Shown: one piece after another, positions 51,834 to 59,974 of the stretch | How positions within the stretch are numbered: position 1 is the first letter of the stretch | Layout of the letters: every line of letters starts with the position of its first letter | DNA from: Paenibacillus durus | GTDB taxonomy: Bacteria; Bacillota; Bacilli; Paenibacillales; Paenibacillaceae | Assembly: GCF_000756615.1 (NCBI RefSeq) | Contig: NZ_CP009288.1 | Location: 1,426,001-1,490,000, forward strand | Length of the DNA stretch: 64,000 nt | Direction: 5' to 3' | Made by a program: the position numbers and the translations under genes | The notes under the pieces: model-generated | The model's input: only the letters and a program-made list of their open reading frames with translations | Database searches by the model: none | What the model was told of the DNA's origin: nothing

Positions 51834-52295
51834 ATGGATAAACTAACTCTAACTGAAGCGCAACTAAGGGAAATTGTCGACAGCTACGATATGCAGCATG
51901 AGGGGATCGATACTTTTTTTAATCTGGAGAGCAAGGAGGTTGTCTTCATCAATAATGAATTTTCTGATCCGGAGGACGAGGAATTGGAAGAGGAGATTGA
52001 TGAGGGGTTCGGCGAAATCTGGTTCCGATTACCAGAACGGTTTTCCAGCGACGGGTACCGGGATATGGAGGATTTTGTAGATATTGTATCGGACGAACGA
52101 CTGAGAGAGCGGTTGATAACGTCCCTTAGAGGGGGACGCGGGGTTTTTCGCCGCTTTAAAGATACGCTTGGCAGCAACCCTGAGGAACTTGAACGCTACT
52201 ATCAGTTTGTGGATGAACGCAACCGCGAACGGGTACTAAAGTGGATGGAAGCAGAGTTTGATATGGAGATAGAGATAATAGGCGGGGAAGAGTAA
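51834..52295 (+). CDS. UPF0158 family protein
   Basis: The 153-aa acidic protein matches the UPF0158 pattern: YRDMEDFVDIVSDERLRERL, GGRGVFRRFKDTLGSNPEEL, and RNRERVLKWMEAEFDMEIE. The function is unknown. AAGGAG lies before ATG 51834 and sits inside the degenerate last repeat of array 3, so the array end and the start of this gene merge. Expression could depend on transcripts from array 3 or on a promoter in the last spacer. It looks complete for the family. Confidence 0.85.
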   Translation: MDKLTLTEAQLREIVDSYDMQHEGIDTFFNLESKEVVFINNEFSDPEDEELEEEIDEGFGEIWFRLPERFSSDGYRDMEDFVDIVSDERLRERLITSLRGGRGVFRRFKDTLGSNPEELERYYQFVDERNRERVLKWMEAEFDMEIEIIGGEE

Positions 52296-52718
52296 GAGCG
52301 TTTATGAACGATCCAGGCTATTGCGATACAAGAGCTGCTGCCTCCAGTTGCACGAAAAAGTTGGAAGCGGATTCATAGCGCATGCGGGATCGTATACACG
52401 AAAAAAACGGCCGTTGCCCGATTCACTTCCAGCAATAGGTTACTTTAGCGGCGGCCTATTTTCTGTCTAAAACGGCGATGTCTAGATGCGGGTAAAGGAT
52501 TTTGCAATATTTGTACATATTGAACCGGCATCTATCGTTTCTCAGAGTTAACGGCGAACTCGCTCCCCATACATAAGCATGAGTTTAAAAAACATACAGT
52601 TGCAATTGTTCCGCTCCTCCCAAGCCCCCGCTTGTCAAGCCCGTCTGCATATTGCGGTGGGGTCCCTCATAGACATGTACTAATCACTGCATTCAAAACA
52701 GGTTAAGGGGATGATGTC
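52296..52718. other. Intergenic stretch with a probable decayed CRISPR repeat
   Basis: No gene is supported. At 52559-52589 the sequence TCGCTCCCCATACATAAGCA then TGAGTTTAAAA matches the array 4 repeat over its first 11 bases and about half of the next 20. It has no leader and no second copy nearby. A weak hairpin (GGCCG/CGGCC, 52410-52464) may end the UPF0158 transcript. Confidence 0.4.
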
Positions 52719-53807
52719 ATGCGCCGGATTGCATGGGTACTCGCGATCATTATGAGCGTTACCCTGATCATGACAGGCTGCGGGAAGAAGGACTCCGCAT
52801 CTGTGGTTAAGGATTTGAACAACGTTGCCGACAAGCTGGAGAGCAAGACGGGAGCCTATCAGGGGGAGGGCACAATGACCCTCTATACCGGCGAGCAGCC
52901 TCAGGAATACAAGGTTGAGGTATGGTATAAAAACCCTTCCTACTATCGCATCAGTCTGGCCAATGTGCAGAAGAACATTACGCAGATCGTCCTTCGCAAC
53001 GATGAAGGCGTGTTCGTGCTGACACCGAGCCTCGGCAAGAGCTTCCGCTTCCAAAGCGACTGGCCGGACAACCAAGGGCAGGTCTACCTGTATCAGACGC
53101 TGGTGAAAGGCATCGTCGCCGACAACAACCGCCAGTTCGTGGATGACAAAGACAGCTATGTATTCGAAGTAGCCGCTAATTATCAGAGCAGCGCCTTGGT
53201 GCGTCAGAAGATCTGGCTAGACAAAAAGACCTATGCGCCCAAGCAGGTACAGGTATCCGATTCGGAAGCCAAGGTTGTGGTGGACGTGAAGTTCAACAAG
53301 TTCGCTTTCAATCCGGAGTTTTCCGCAGATTCTTTTGATATGCAGAAGAATATGGCTTCGGGGGGAACGTCGGAAAATACGGTGGCACAGGTCGACGAGA
53401 ACGGCAATCCGCTGCCTGCCGCCCAAACCCAAGAGGGAACGCAGGCCCAGGCGAACGCGGACCTCGGCGATTTCGGCATTATCGAGCCGGGTTATACTCC
53501 GGAAGGCGTGACGTTCAAGGATTCCAATAAAGTCGAGAACAGTGACAATCACGCCGTCCTTCTGCGGTATGACGGAACTTACCAGTATACGATCATGGAA
53601 TCGCGCCCGCTGGATCAAGCCGTGTCGCTCGCGCCGGGAACACTCGTCGATCTTGGTTTTACGGCGGGACTGCTGACCGGGGATGAACAGCTGACCTTGA
53701 CTTGGATGTCGGGCGATGGAGTGGAGTTCCGGATTACAAGCGCGAACCTTCCTCGTAGTGAAATGATGGAAATAGCCGCTTCTATGCAGGATCAAACGGG
53801 TAAATAA
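52719..53807 (+). CDS. ydcC: Outer-face lipoprotein YdcC (GerS/LolA-like)
   Basis: The 362-aa lipoprotein precursor has the lipobox MTGC after a hydrophobic start. The middle (VEVWYKNPSYYRISLANVQ, EGVFVLTPSLGKSFRFQSDW) follows the LolA-like/DUF4367-type fold known from YdcC and GerS proteins. A Gln/Ala linker at about 225-250 leads to the second part. YdcC is a lipoprotein of unknown task; related GerS acts in spore cortex and germination. The gene lies before alr, as in Bacillus subtilis, which supports the naming. GGGGATGATG stands before the ATG. Confidence 0.85.
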   Translation: MRRIAWVLAIIMSVTLIMTGCGKKDSASVVKDLNNVADKLESKTGAYQGEGTMTLYTGEQPQEYKVEVWYKNPSYYRISLANVQKNITQIVLRNDEGVFVLTPSLGKSFRFQSDWPDNQGQVYLYQTLVKGIVADNNRQFVDDKDSYVFEVAANYQSSALVRQKIWLDKKTYAPKQVQVSDSEAKVVVDVKFNKFAFNPEFSADSFDMQKNMASGGTSENTVAQVDENGNPLPAAQTQEGTQAQANADLGDFGIIEPGYTPEGVTFKDSNKVENSDNHAVLLRYDGTYQYTIMESRPLDQAVSLAPGTLVDLGFTAGLLTGDEQLTLTWMSGDGVEFRITSANLPRSEMMEIAASMQDQTGK

Positions 53808-54031
53808 AAAGTTGTAGGCGGATACTGCTAACTGTGGGATGATTTCCTCTACAATGCGGTATCCGTTATGCTTTCATTTGCTGGCTGCACGCTTCCCCTT
53901 CGCCTGGTGAACGTCAAACCCTCGCTTACATTGACAGTGCCTTCCGTTAGCATTACCATAACGAATAAGAAAGTGTTTCATGTGAATGTTCGGCAGGATG
54001 ACGCTTATCACAAACGAGAAGGTGACTGGAA

Positions 54032-55234
54032 GTGCAAGAAAGTTATCGACCGACTGTGGCCGAGATTGATTTGGATGCCTTGCGTGCCAATTACGAAAGC
54101 TTTCGGCGGCATTTGCCGGCGGGAGTGAAGTTTATGGTATGCGTCAAAGGCAATGCATACGGCCACGGGGCCGTGGAAGTGACGCGTGAACTGGAACGAC
54201 TGGGTGCGGACTATGTAAGCGTGGCTTTTCTGGATGAGGCGATCGAGCTGCGCCAGGCGGGAATTGTCCTGCCGATTCTAGTGCTTGGCTATACGCCGCC
54301 GGAAGCTATTGCCGCCGCCTGGGAGAACGATGTGACCGTGACGCTTTTTACCCCGGAAGTGCTGGAAGCGGCATCTAAACTTCCTTTCAATGACAGCCGG
54401 AAGTTGAAGGTGCATATCAAGATTGACAGCGGCATGGGCCGGCTCGGGCTTCTTCCGGATGATGCTCCGCTGTTCATCGACAAGGCGCAGCGTGTCCGGC
54501 AGATCGAATTGGAGGGGATGTTCACACATTTTGCCAAAGCGGATGAAGCAGACAAAAGCTATACACTGGAGCAGTACCGACGATTCATGGGCGTGACGGA
54601 AGCGCTTCGGGAAAGACAGATTCATATCCCGATCATACATACGGGCAACAGCGCTACGGCCATTGACACCCCTCATTTATCTCCGAACATGGTGCGTGTG
54701 GGCGTCAGCATATACGGATTCTACCCGTCAACTGAGGTGAACAGACAGCAGGTCGAGCTGCACCCGGTCATGACGCTGAAGACGAAAGCCGTCTATGTAA
54801 AAAGCCTGCCGGAGAGCTGGGGCGTCAGCTACGGAACCCGCTACCGCGCAGTCAGCGGCGAATATATCGCCACGCTACCCATCGGGTACGCGGACGGATA
54901 TTCCCGCATGCTGAGCGGTAAGGCAGAGGTGCTAATACGCGGCCGCCGCGTTCCTGTCGTCGGAACCATCTGCATGGACCAGTGTATGGTATCGCTCAAA
55001 TCTTTCGCCAATGAGGCGGAACAAATCAAAGCCGGCGAAGAGGTTGTACTCATCGGCCGCCAGGCTGGCGTCTCCATTACGGCAGACGAGCTGGCACTCC
55101 TTCTTGGAACGATTCACTACGAGGTGACCTGCATGCTGGCCCATCGGGTGCCGCGCGTTTATATTCGCGAAGGCTCGGCTCCCCGTCTGGTAAATGCCTT
55201 AATTCAAACCCCAAGCCCCAATCCTGTAAGCTAA
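54032..55234 (+). CDS. alr: Alanine racemase
   Basis: The 400-aa PLP enzyme converts L-alanine and D-alanine for cell-wall synthesis. Lys39 in VKGNAYGHG carries PLP. Tyr267 in WGVSYGTRY is the second catalytic base. PIGYADGYSRMLSG and GTICMDQCMVSLKSF are typical family text. It starts at GTG 54032 after AAGGTGA. The gene order ydcC-alr-ndoAI-ndoA matches Bacillus. Relative to its family it has VKGNAYG instead of the commoner VKANAYG. Length is normal. Confidence 0.95.
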   Translation: MQESYRPTVAEIDLDALRANYESFRRHLPAGVKFMVCVKGNAYGHGAVEVTRELERLGADYVSVAFLDEAIELRQAGIVLPILVLGYTPPEAIAAAWENDVTVTLFTPEVLEAASKLPFNDSRKLKVHIKIDSGMGRLGLLPDDAPLFIDKAQRVRQIELEGMFTHFAKADEADKSYTLEQYRRFMGVTEALRERQIHIPIIHTGNSATAIDTPHLSPNMVRVGVSIYGFYPSTEVNRQQVELHPVMTLKTKAVYVKSLPESWGVSYGTRYRAVSGEYIATLPIGYADGYSRMLSGKAEVLIRGRRVPVVGTICMDQCMVSLKSFANEAEQIKAGEEVVLIGRQAGVSITADELALLLGTIHYEVTCMLAHRVPRVYIREGSAPRLVNALIQTPSPNPVS

Positions 55235-55427
55235 GCGGAGGATGGTCAAGGAATATTCAATCGTAGACGATGCTATGACTTATGGTCTATACGAACCGCC
55301 GTTTCTAGTTTATAATGGGATGCAGCATACTTGATATACTGACGGCATATATTCCTTGTATAAAATTCCTTGCATAATGCTACACTGGATATACAAGGGC
55401 AGAAGGTTTGTGGGGGTGGAAGAGAAG

Positions 55428-55709
55428 TTGGCCAATTTGCAAAACACCAAAAGAATCATGATCAGCTTGCCCGATCATCTCTTGCAGGAGGTTGACGGAA
55501 TTGTCCAAATGGAGAATTCCAATCGCAGTGAATTGATCCGGCAAGCCATGAAGCTGTATCTCAGCGAACGGAGGAAGCGTTCCATAAGGGAGTCCATGCA
55601 GCGCGGATACATGGAAATGGCTAAGATCAACTTGACCATGGCATGTGAAGCGTTCCTTGCCGAGGAAGATGCAGACAGTACTCTTGGCCGCTTAGTAAGC
55701 GGGGTGTAG
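55428..55709 (+). CDS. ndoAI: EndoAI antitoxin (ribbon-helix-helix, MazE-type)
   Basis: The predicted product is 93 aa. The start reads ANLQNTKRIMISLPDHLLQE (ribbon-helix-helix strand and helix) and then RSELIRQAMKLYLSERRKRS. The end, MEMAKINLTMACEAFLAEED, is the part that blocks the toxin active site in EndoAI. It neutralises NdoA and likely represses the operon. Start at TTG 55428 is chosen by similarity to relatives; GTG 55416 is possible. It lies three bases from the toxin gene, so they are translated together. Confidence 0.9.
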   Translation: MANLQNTKRIMISLPDHLLQEVDGIVQMENSNRSELIRQAMKLYLSERRKRSIRESMQRGYMEMAKINLTMACEAFLAEEDADSTLGRLVSGV

Positions 55710-55712
55710 ATA

Positions 55713-56063
55713 TTGATCGTAAAACGCGGCGATGTTTTCTTTGCCGATCTTTCGCCGGTAGTTGGTTCCGAGCAGGGCGGAGTAAGGCCTGTTCTCGTCA
55801 TTCAGAACGATATTGGCAATCGCTTTAGTCCAACGGTAATTGTTGCGGCAATTACCGCACAGATCCAGAAGGCCAAGCTGCCAACTCATGTGGAAATTGA
55901 CGCGTCATCCCACGGCTTTGACCGGGATTCCGTCATTTTGCTGGAACAGGTTCGGACGATCGACAAGCAGCGCTTGACGGATAAGATCACCCATCTTGAC
56001 GATGAAACGATGAAAAAGGTGGATGACTCGCTGCAGATCAGTCTGGGTCTAATTGATTTTTAA
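55713..56063 (+). CDS. ndoA: EndoA/MazF family mRNA interferase toxin
   Basis: The 116-aa protein is typical of NdoA (PemK/MazF): VKRGDVFFADLSPVVGSEQG, GVRPVLVIQNDIGNRFSPTV, AAITAQIQKAKLPTHVEID, and SVILLEQVRTIDKQRLTDKI. It cleaves mRNA at short sites when free of EndoAI. It starts at TTG 55713 with GGGGTG before it. The pair belongs to the conserved alr-ndoAI-ndoA group and is not part of a mobile region. Confidence 0.95.
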   Translation: MIVKRGDVFFADLSPVVGSEQGGVRPVLVIQNDIGNRFSPTVIVAAITAQIQKAKLPTHVEIDASSHGFDRDSVILLEQVRTIDKQRLTDKITHLDDETMKKVDDSLQISLGLIDF

Positions 56064-56095
56064 ACAGGACAGGCACAGCCATTTCATAAAAATGT

Positions 56096-56133
56096 AAAAA
56101 GGGCTCATCGCAAATCTGCGGTGAGCCCTTTTT
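56096..56133 (+). terminator. Rho-independent terminator after ndoA
   Basis: AAAAAGGGCTCA pairs with TGAGCCCTTTTTT, the longest stem-and-T combination in this region. Confidence 0.9.
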
Positions 56134-56248
56134 GGGCTTCTGCACCGGAGCTATTATTCGGGCTATTCAAGAAATTCTCCGGCTGGAACGCCTTCGGGCA
56201 AATATGATACTATTTGACGTATCGGATGTAAGAAAAGAGGGAGACGTA

Positions 56249-58450
56249 TTGATCGAACAGGATATGAATAACGTTTCGGATGAAGCAGCGCGCCGTGAGC
56301 GGCAGATGATGATCGGCCAGATCGCCAAGGAGCTCGGTTTGTCCGAGAGACAGGTCGGACAGGCGGCTGGGCTGCTGGACGAGGGCAATACGATTCCGTT
56401 CATCGCCCGGTATCGCAAGGAGATGACCGGAGAGCTGGACGAGAACTCGCTGCGTGATATTGAAGAACGGCTGAGCTATTTGCGTTCCCTTGGCGAGCGC
56501 AAACGTGAAGTCATCCGCATTATCGAGGAGCAGGGCAAGCTTACGGATGAGCTGCGTGGGCAAATAGTTGGAGCGGTCAAGCTTCAGGAAGTGGAAGATT
56601 TGTACCGTCCGTACCGCCAGAAGCGCAAGACCCGGGCGAGCGTCGCCAAGGAAAAAGGGCTTGAGCCGCTGGCCGACTGGATCATGGAGCAGCGGCGCGG
56701 CGGGAACCCGGAAGCGGAGGCCGGCAAATATGCCGATCCGGCCAAAGGCGTGGAGTCGGTGGAACAGGCCCTGCAAGGAGCACAGGATATTATTGCCGAG
56801 TCCATAGCCGACGATGCGGCGGTCCGTTCCTGGGTGCGCCAGTATACGGCTTCACAGGGCATTCTTGTCTCCGAGGCGAAGGACAAGGAGCAGGAATCCG
56901 TCTACGAGAATTATTACAGCTACCGCGAGCCGGTCCACAAAATGCCGCCGCACCGCATTCTCGCCATTAACCGCGGGGAGCGGGAGAATGTGCTGAAGGT
57001 TGGCATCGAGGTGGATGCGGCCTGTATCCATGCGCATATCACGCGCAAGCTAATCAAAGGCCCATCGCCGGTTAAGGAGCTACTGGAAGCCGTGGCCGAG
57101 GATGCCTACAAGCGGCTGATCGCTCCTTCGGTGGAGCGCGAGGTGCGCGGAGAAATGACGGAGAAAGGCGAGAATCAGGCCATCTCGATCTTCTCCGGCA
57201 ACCTGCGGAGCCTGCTGCTGCAGCCGCCGGTCAAAGGACGCCGGGTGCTCGGCGTCGACCCCGCGTACCGCACCGGCTGCAAGCTGGCGGTCGTCGACGA
57301 GACCGGCAAGCTGCTGGAGGTGGCGGTAACTTACCCGACGCCGCCGCATAACAAGAAACGCGAGGCGGCGGAGAAGTTCAAGGAGCTGATTGCCAAGTAC
57401 GGCATCCAGCTCATCGTCATCGGCAACGGCACCGGCTCGCGGGAGACGGAGCAGTTCACCGCCGAGACCATCGCTGAGATCGGCGATCCCGGGCTGGCCT
57501 ACCTCATTGTCAATGAGGCCGGGGCCAGCGTGTACTCCGCCTCCAAGCTGGCGCAGGAGGAGTTCCCGGACCTCGATGTGGCCGAGCGCAGCGCCGCATC
57601 GATTGCCCGCCGCGTGCAGGACCCGCTCGCGGAGCTGGTCAAGATCGAGCCGAAGGCGATCGGCGTCGGGCAGTATCAGCATGATGTGTCGCAGAGGCAT
57701 CTGGACGAGAGCCTCAAAGCGGTGGTGGAATCGGCAGTTAACCATGTCGGCGTCGATGTGAATACCGCATCTCCGTCGCTGCTCTCCTACGTGGCGGGAA
57801 TCAACTCAACCATCGCCAAGAACATCGTCAAATACCGTGAAGAGAACGGCAGCTTCAAGAATCGCAAACAGCTGCAAAAGGTTCCGCGTCTCGGCGCGAA
57901 GTCATATGAGCAGTGCATCGGCTTCCTGCGCATTCCGGAAGGCGAGAATACGCTCGATCACACACCGATTCATCCCGAGTCGTATGACGTAGTCAGCCGA
58001 TTGTTCAAGGAGCTGGGACTTGCGCTGTCGCAGATCGGCAGCAAGGAGCTGGCGCCGGTCCTTGCCGCCCAGAATCCCGAGGAGCTGGCGGCCAGGCTGG
58101 ACGTCGGCGTGCCGACGCTGCGCGACATTCTGGAGAGCCTTCAGCGTCCCGGGCGCGACCCCCGCGAGGAGCTGCCGCCGCCGATCTTCCGCACCGATGT
58201 GCTGAAGATTGAGGATTTGGCGCCGGGTATGGAGCTGCAGGGTACGGTGCGCAATGTCATCGACTTCGGCGCCTTCGTCGATATCGGCATCAAGAATGAC
58301 GGGCTGGTGCATATTTCCCAGCTTAGTTCAAGCTTCGTCAAGCATCCGATGGACGTCGTGTCCGTCGGCGACAATGTGACCGTCTGGGTTCTCAGCGTCG
58401 ATCTGAAGAAGGGCCGGGTCAGCCTGACCATGCGCCCGCCGCGCGAATAA
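56249..58450 (+). CDS. tex: Tex family transcription accessory protein (S1 RNA-binding)
   Basis: The predicted product is 733 aa. Layout: N-terminal helical part (IAKELGLSERQVGQAAGLLD, GNTIPFIARYRKEMTGELDE), a YqgF/RuvC-like domain (RVLGVDPAYRTGCKLAVVDE, LIVIGNGTGSRETEQF), helix-hairpin-helix (HVGVDVNTASPSLLSYVAGI), and a C-terminal S1 domain (MELQGTVRNVIDFGAFVDIG). Tex binds RNA and affects transcription and stress tolerance. The start was set at TTG 56249 with AGGGAG just before; the frame is open from 56132 but overlaps the ndoA terminator. A long terminator follows. Confidence 0.95.
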   Translation: MIEQDMNNVSDEAARRERQMMIGQIAKELGLSERQVGQAAGLLDEGNTIPFIARYRKEMTGELDENSLRDIEERLSYLRSLGERKREVIRIIEEQGKLTDELRGQIVGAVKLQEVEDLYRPYRQKRKTRASVAKEKGLEPLADWIMEQRRGGNPEAEAGKYADPAKGVESVEQALQGAQDIIAESIADDAAVRSWVRQYTASQGILVSEAKDKEQESVYENYYSYREPVHKMPPHRILAINRGERENVLKVGIEVDAACIHAHITRKLIKGPSPVKELLEAVAEDAYKRLIAPSVEREVRGEMTEKGENQAISIFSGNLRSLLLQPPVKGRRVLGVDPAYRTGCKLAVVDETGKLLEVAVTYPTPPHNKKREAAEKFKELIAKYGIQLIVIGNGTGSRETEQFTAETIAEIGDPGLAYLIVNEAGASVYSASKLAQEEFPDLDVAERSAASIARRVQDPLAELVKIEPKAIGVGQYQHDVSQRHLDESLKAVVESAVNHVGVDVNTASPSLLSYVAGINSTIAKNIVKYREENGSFKNRKQLQKVPRLGAKSYEQCIGFLRIPEGENTLDHTPIHPESYDVVSRLFKELGLALSQIGSKELAPVLAAQNPEELAARLDVGVPTLRDILESLQRPGRDPREELPPPIFRTDVLKIEDLAPGMELQGTVRNVIDFGAFVDIGIKNDGLVHISQLSSSFVKHPMDVVSVGDNVTVWVLSVDLKKGRVSLTMRPPRE

Positions 58451-58519
58451 AAAACCTCCAAACGTTCCCGGTCCAACCTGAAAGAAGGTTGGGCCGGGAA
58501 CAACGTCTGGAGGTTTTTT
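58450..58519 (+). terminator. Long rho-independent terminator after tex
   Basis: AAAAACCTCCA with GTTCCCGG and CCAACCT pair with AGGTTGG, CCGGGAAC and TGGAGGTTTTTT, a long stepped stem with T-runs on both strands. Confidence 0.9.
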
Positions 58520-58594
58520 GAGGTTCCGGCAGGGAAAATCCCGGCCCGGAAGGGACGATGCCGCCACTACCTTCCCGCGAGCTTGGTACGAGCC

Positions 58595-59578
58595 TCAGAA
58601 CTGCGGAGCGTCCGGCTCCGGCGGCGTATACGATCCGGGCATTGGCTTGGCGCTAGCCGCATAGCCTTCCGGCAGATAAGCGACGGCTGTCGCTTTGGAT
58701 ATTACCTGCGGATACATCCCTGGTCCCGGCTTGGTGACTTCATAATAAATGACGGCCTTTTTCCCCTCGCCAAACTCGATTTTCGCAATCGTCAGGCCGT
58801 ACCCCGGATTGGGCAAATTGCCGACGGTAACCGACACTTTATTCACGCCATCCGCCACTTTTTCCACTTTGATGTCTGCGGGTTGGCCCGTACTTGCGGA
58901 ATCGTCTCCATCATCAATCGTTCCCAGCATGCGCTGAACGTAGGCTCTCGCATCATGCACCCAGGCGGCTGCCTCCGAGCGGGTAATAGGATCATTCGGA
59001 CGGAATTTCCCCTCCGTTCCCAGCGAAATAATGCGCATGTTGAGGAGCGTCTGGAGACTGGCGCCTGCCTCCGCGCTCAGTTTGCCGCCGTCAGCGATAT
59101 TGAAATACATCTCCGTCACGGGAAAATCGCCCTTGGCCTTCAAGGCTGCATCCAGCAGCTGAGCAAAATTGGCGCGGGAAACCGCCGCATTCGGATTGAC
59201 CGCTTTATCCAGCGGCAGGCCATTCTGCACGGCGATCAGGAATGAAGTAGCATACCAGGACTTATCATCCACCTTGGTAAAATAATCGCTTGCCTTAGAC
59301 GCTCCTTCCGCCGCCGGATTTTGTTCAAGCGCAAGCCCGCTAACAATAAGCTGGACAGCCTGGCCGTATGTCATTTTGGACTTGGGAGCAAAGAGTTGAC
59401 TGGTCACCCCGTTAATCACTCCGGCTTCATGCAATGCGTTGATCTTGGCCTCAGCCGGATCTCCCTTCAGGTCGGAAAAAGCGAAGGCCGACGCTCCGAA
59501 TAATACCGACGCTGCCAAAATCCCGCATGCTATGGTCATTTTTTTGGCATTGTGCCTGAATGTGTGTCTGTTCATCAT
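58595..59578 (-). CDS. Secreted SLH protein with PrcB_C-like domain
   Basis: The 327-aa precursor has a signal sequence ending in AFA. SLH-like parts follow at about 34-90 (INALHEAGVINGVTSQLFAP, SKMTYGQAVQLIVSGLALE) and 165-225 (LLNMRIISLGTEGKFRPNDP, ITRSEAAAWVHDA). A beta domain (VSVTVGNLPNPGYGLTIAKI, KAVIYYEVTKPGPGMYPQVI) resembles the PrcB C-terminal domain. It probably lies on the cell surface through its SLH part. The task is unknown. GAGGTGA precedes ATG 59578; the stop sits close behind tex on the opposite strand. Confidence 0.82.
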   Translation of the reverse strand: MMNRHTFRHNAKKMTIACGILAASVLFGASAFAFSDLKGDPAEAKINALHEAGVINGVTSQLFAPKSKMTYGQAVQLIVSGLALEQNPAAEGASKASDYFTKVDDKSWYATSFLIAVQNGLPLDKAVNPNAAVSRANFAQLLDAALKAKGDFPVTEMYFNIADGGKLSAEAGASLQTLLNMRIISLGTEGKFRPNDPITRSEAAAWVHDARAYVQRMLGTIDDGDDSASTGQPADIKVEKVADGVNKVSVTVGNLPNPGYGLTIAKIEFGEGKKAVIYYEVTKPGPGMYPQVISKATAVAYLPEGYAASAKPMPGSYTPPEPDAPQF

Positions 59579-59649
59579 TATTCACCTCTTATCTTCATAG
59601 ATGCCCAATACGGCGAAAAGGTTGCAGGGAGATGAAAAATTGTCCGGTT

Positions 59650-59806
59650 GAGTTCGCATTCCAAGCGCATATGAAACCTTCATAAATCTGGAGATTTTTC
59701 TGTTCCATATTGGTATTATGCATCAATTCCATAATGGTTGTTCAACGGTGACCTATCTCTTTAGACCATTTCAAAACGGACATATTACCGTGTATTCTAA
59801 TGTTTG
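59650..59806. pseudogene. Fossil of leader start plus fossil of the HTH regulator gene
   Basis: AGTTCGCATTCCAAGCGCAT (59651-59670) resembles the start of the leaders (GTGCGAACCCCAAGCGCAC type). From 59691 to 59793 the sequence matches the plus strand of 46614-46718 inside the HTH regulator gene: both hold TTATGCATCAATTCCATAAT and CATATTACCGTGT, with small changes and gaps. It carries no open frame. It ends directly at leader 4. Confidence 0.65.
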
Positions 59807-59974
59807 GTGCGAACCCCAAGCTCCCATAAAAACCCCGGGAGATTCGCACCTCTTGCGGGACAAGGGTTTTCGCGTTATTTTATAGAAGGAGCCCCGTTTT
59901 AAACGGTGATTTTCAAGGGATTCGCACTAAAACGTTTGCAATCCCTTGCGCAGCAAGGGGGCGCAGCGGGTGCA
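59807..59974 (+). promoter_or_regulatory. CRISPR leader 4
   Basis: This copy is near-identical to leaders 1 and 2 and starts GTGCGAACCCCAAGCTCCC. It keeps the inverted TTCGCAC, GTTATTTTATAG and the CCCTTGCGCAGCAAGGGG hairpin just before the first repeat. Confidence 0.85.

Noticed and set aside
53868..54128. 86-codon frame before alr
   Set aside because: It overlaps the alr start in another frame, is without SD and shows no family.
57080..57745. 221-codon minus-strand frame opposite tex
   Set aside because: The plus-strand frame is the full Tex protein; the reverse frame is a composition effect.
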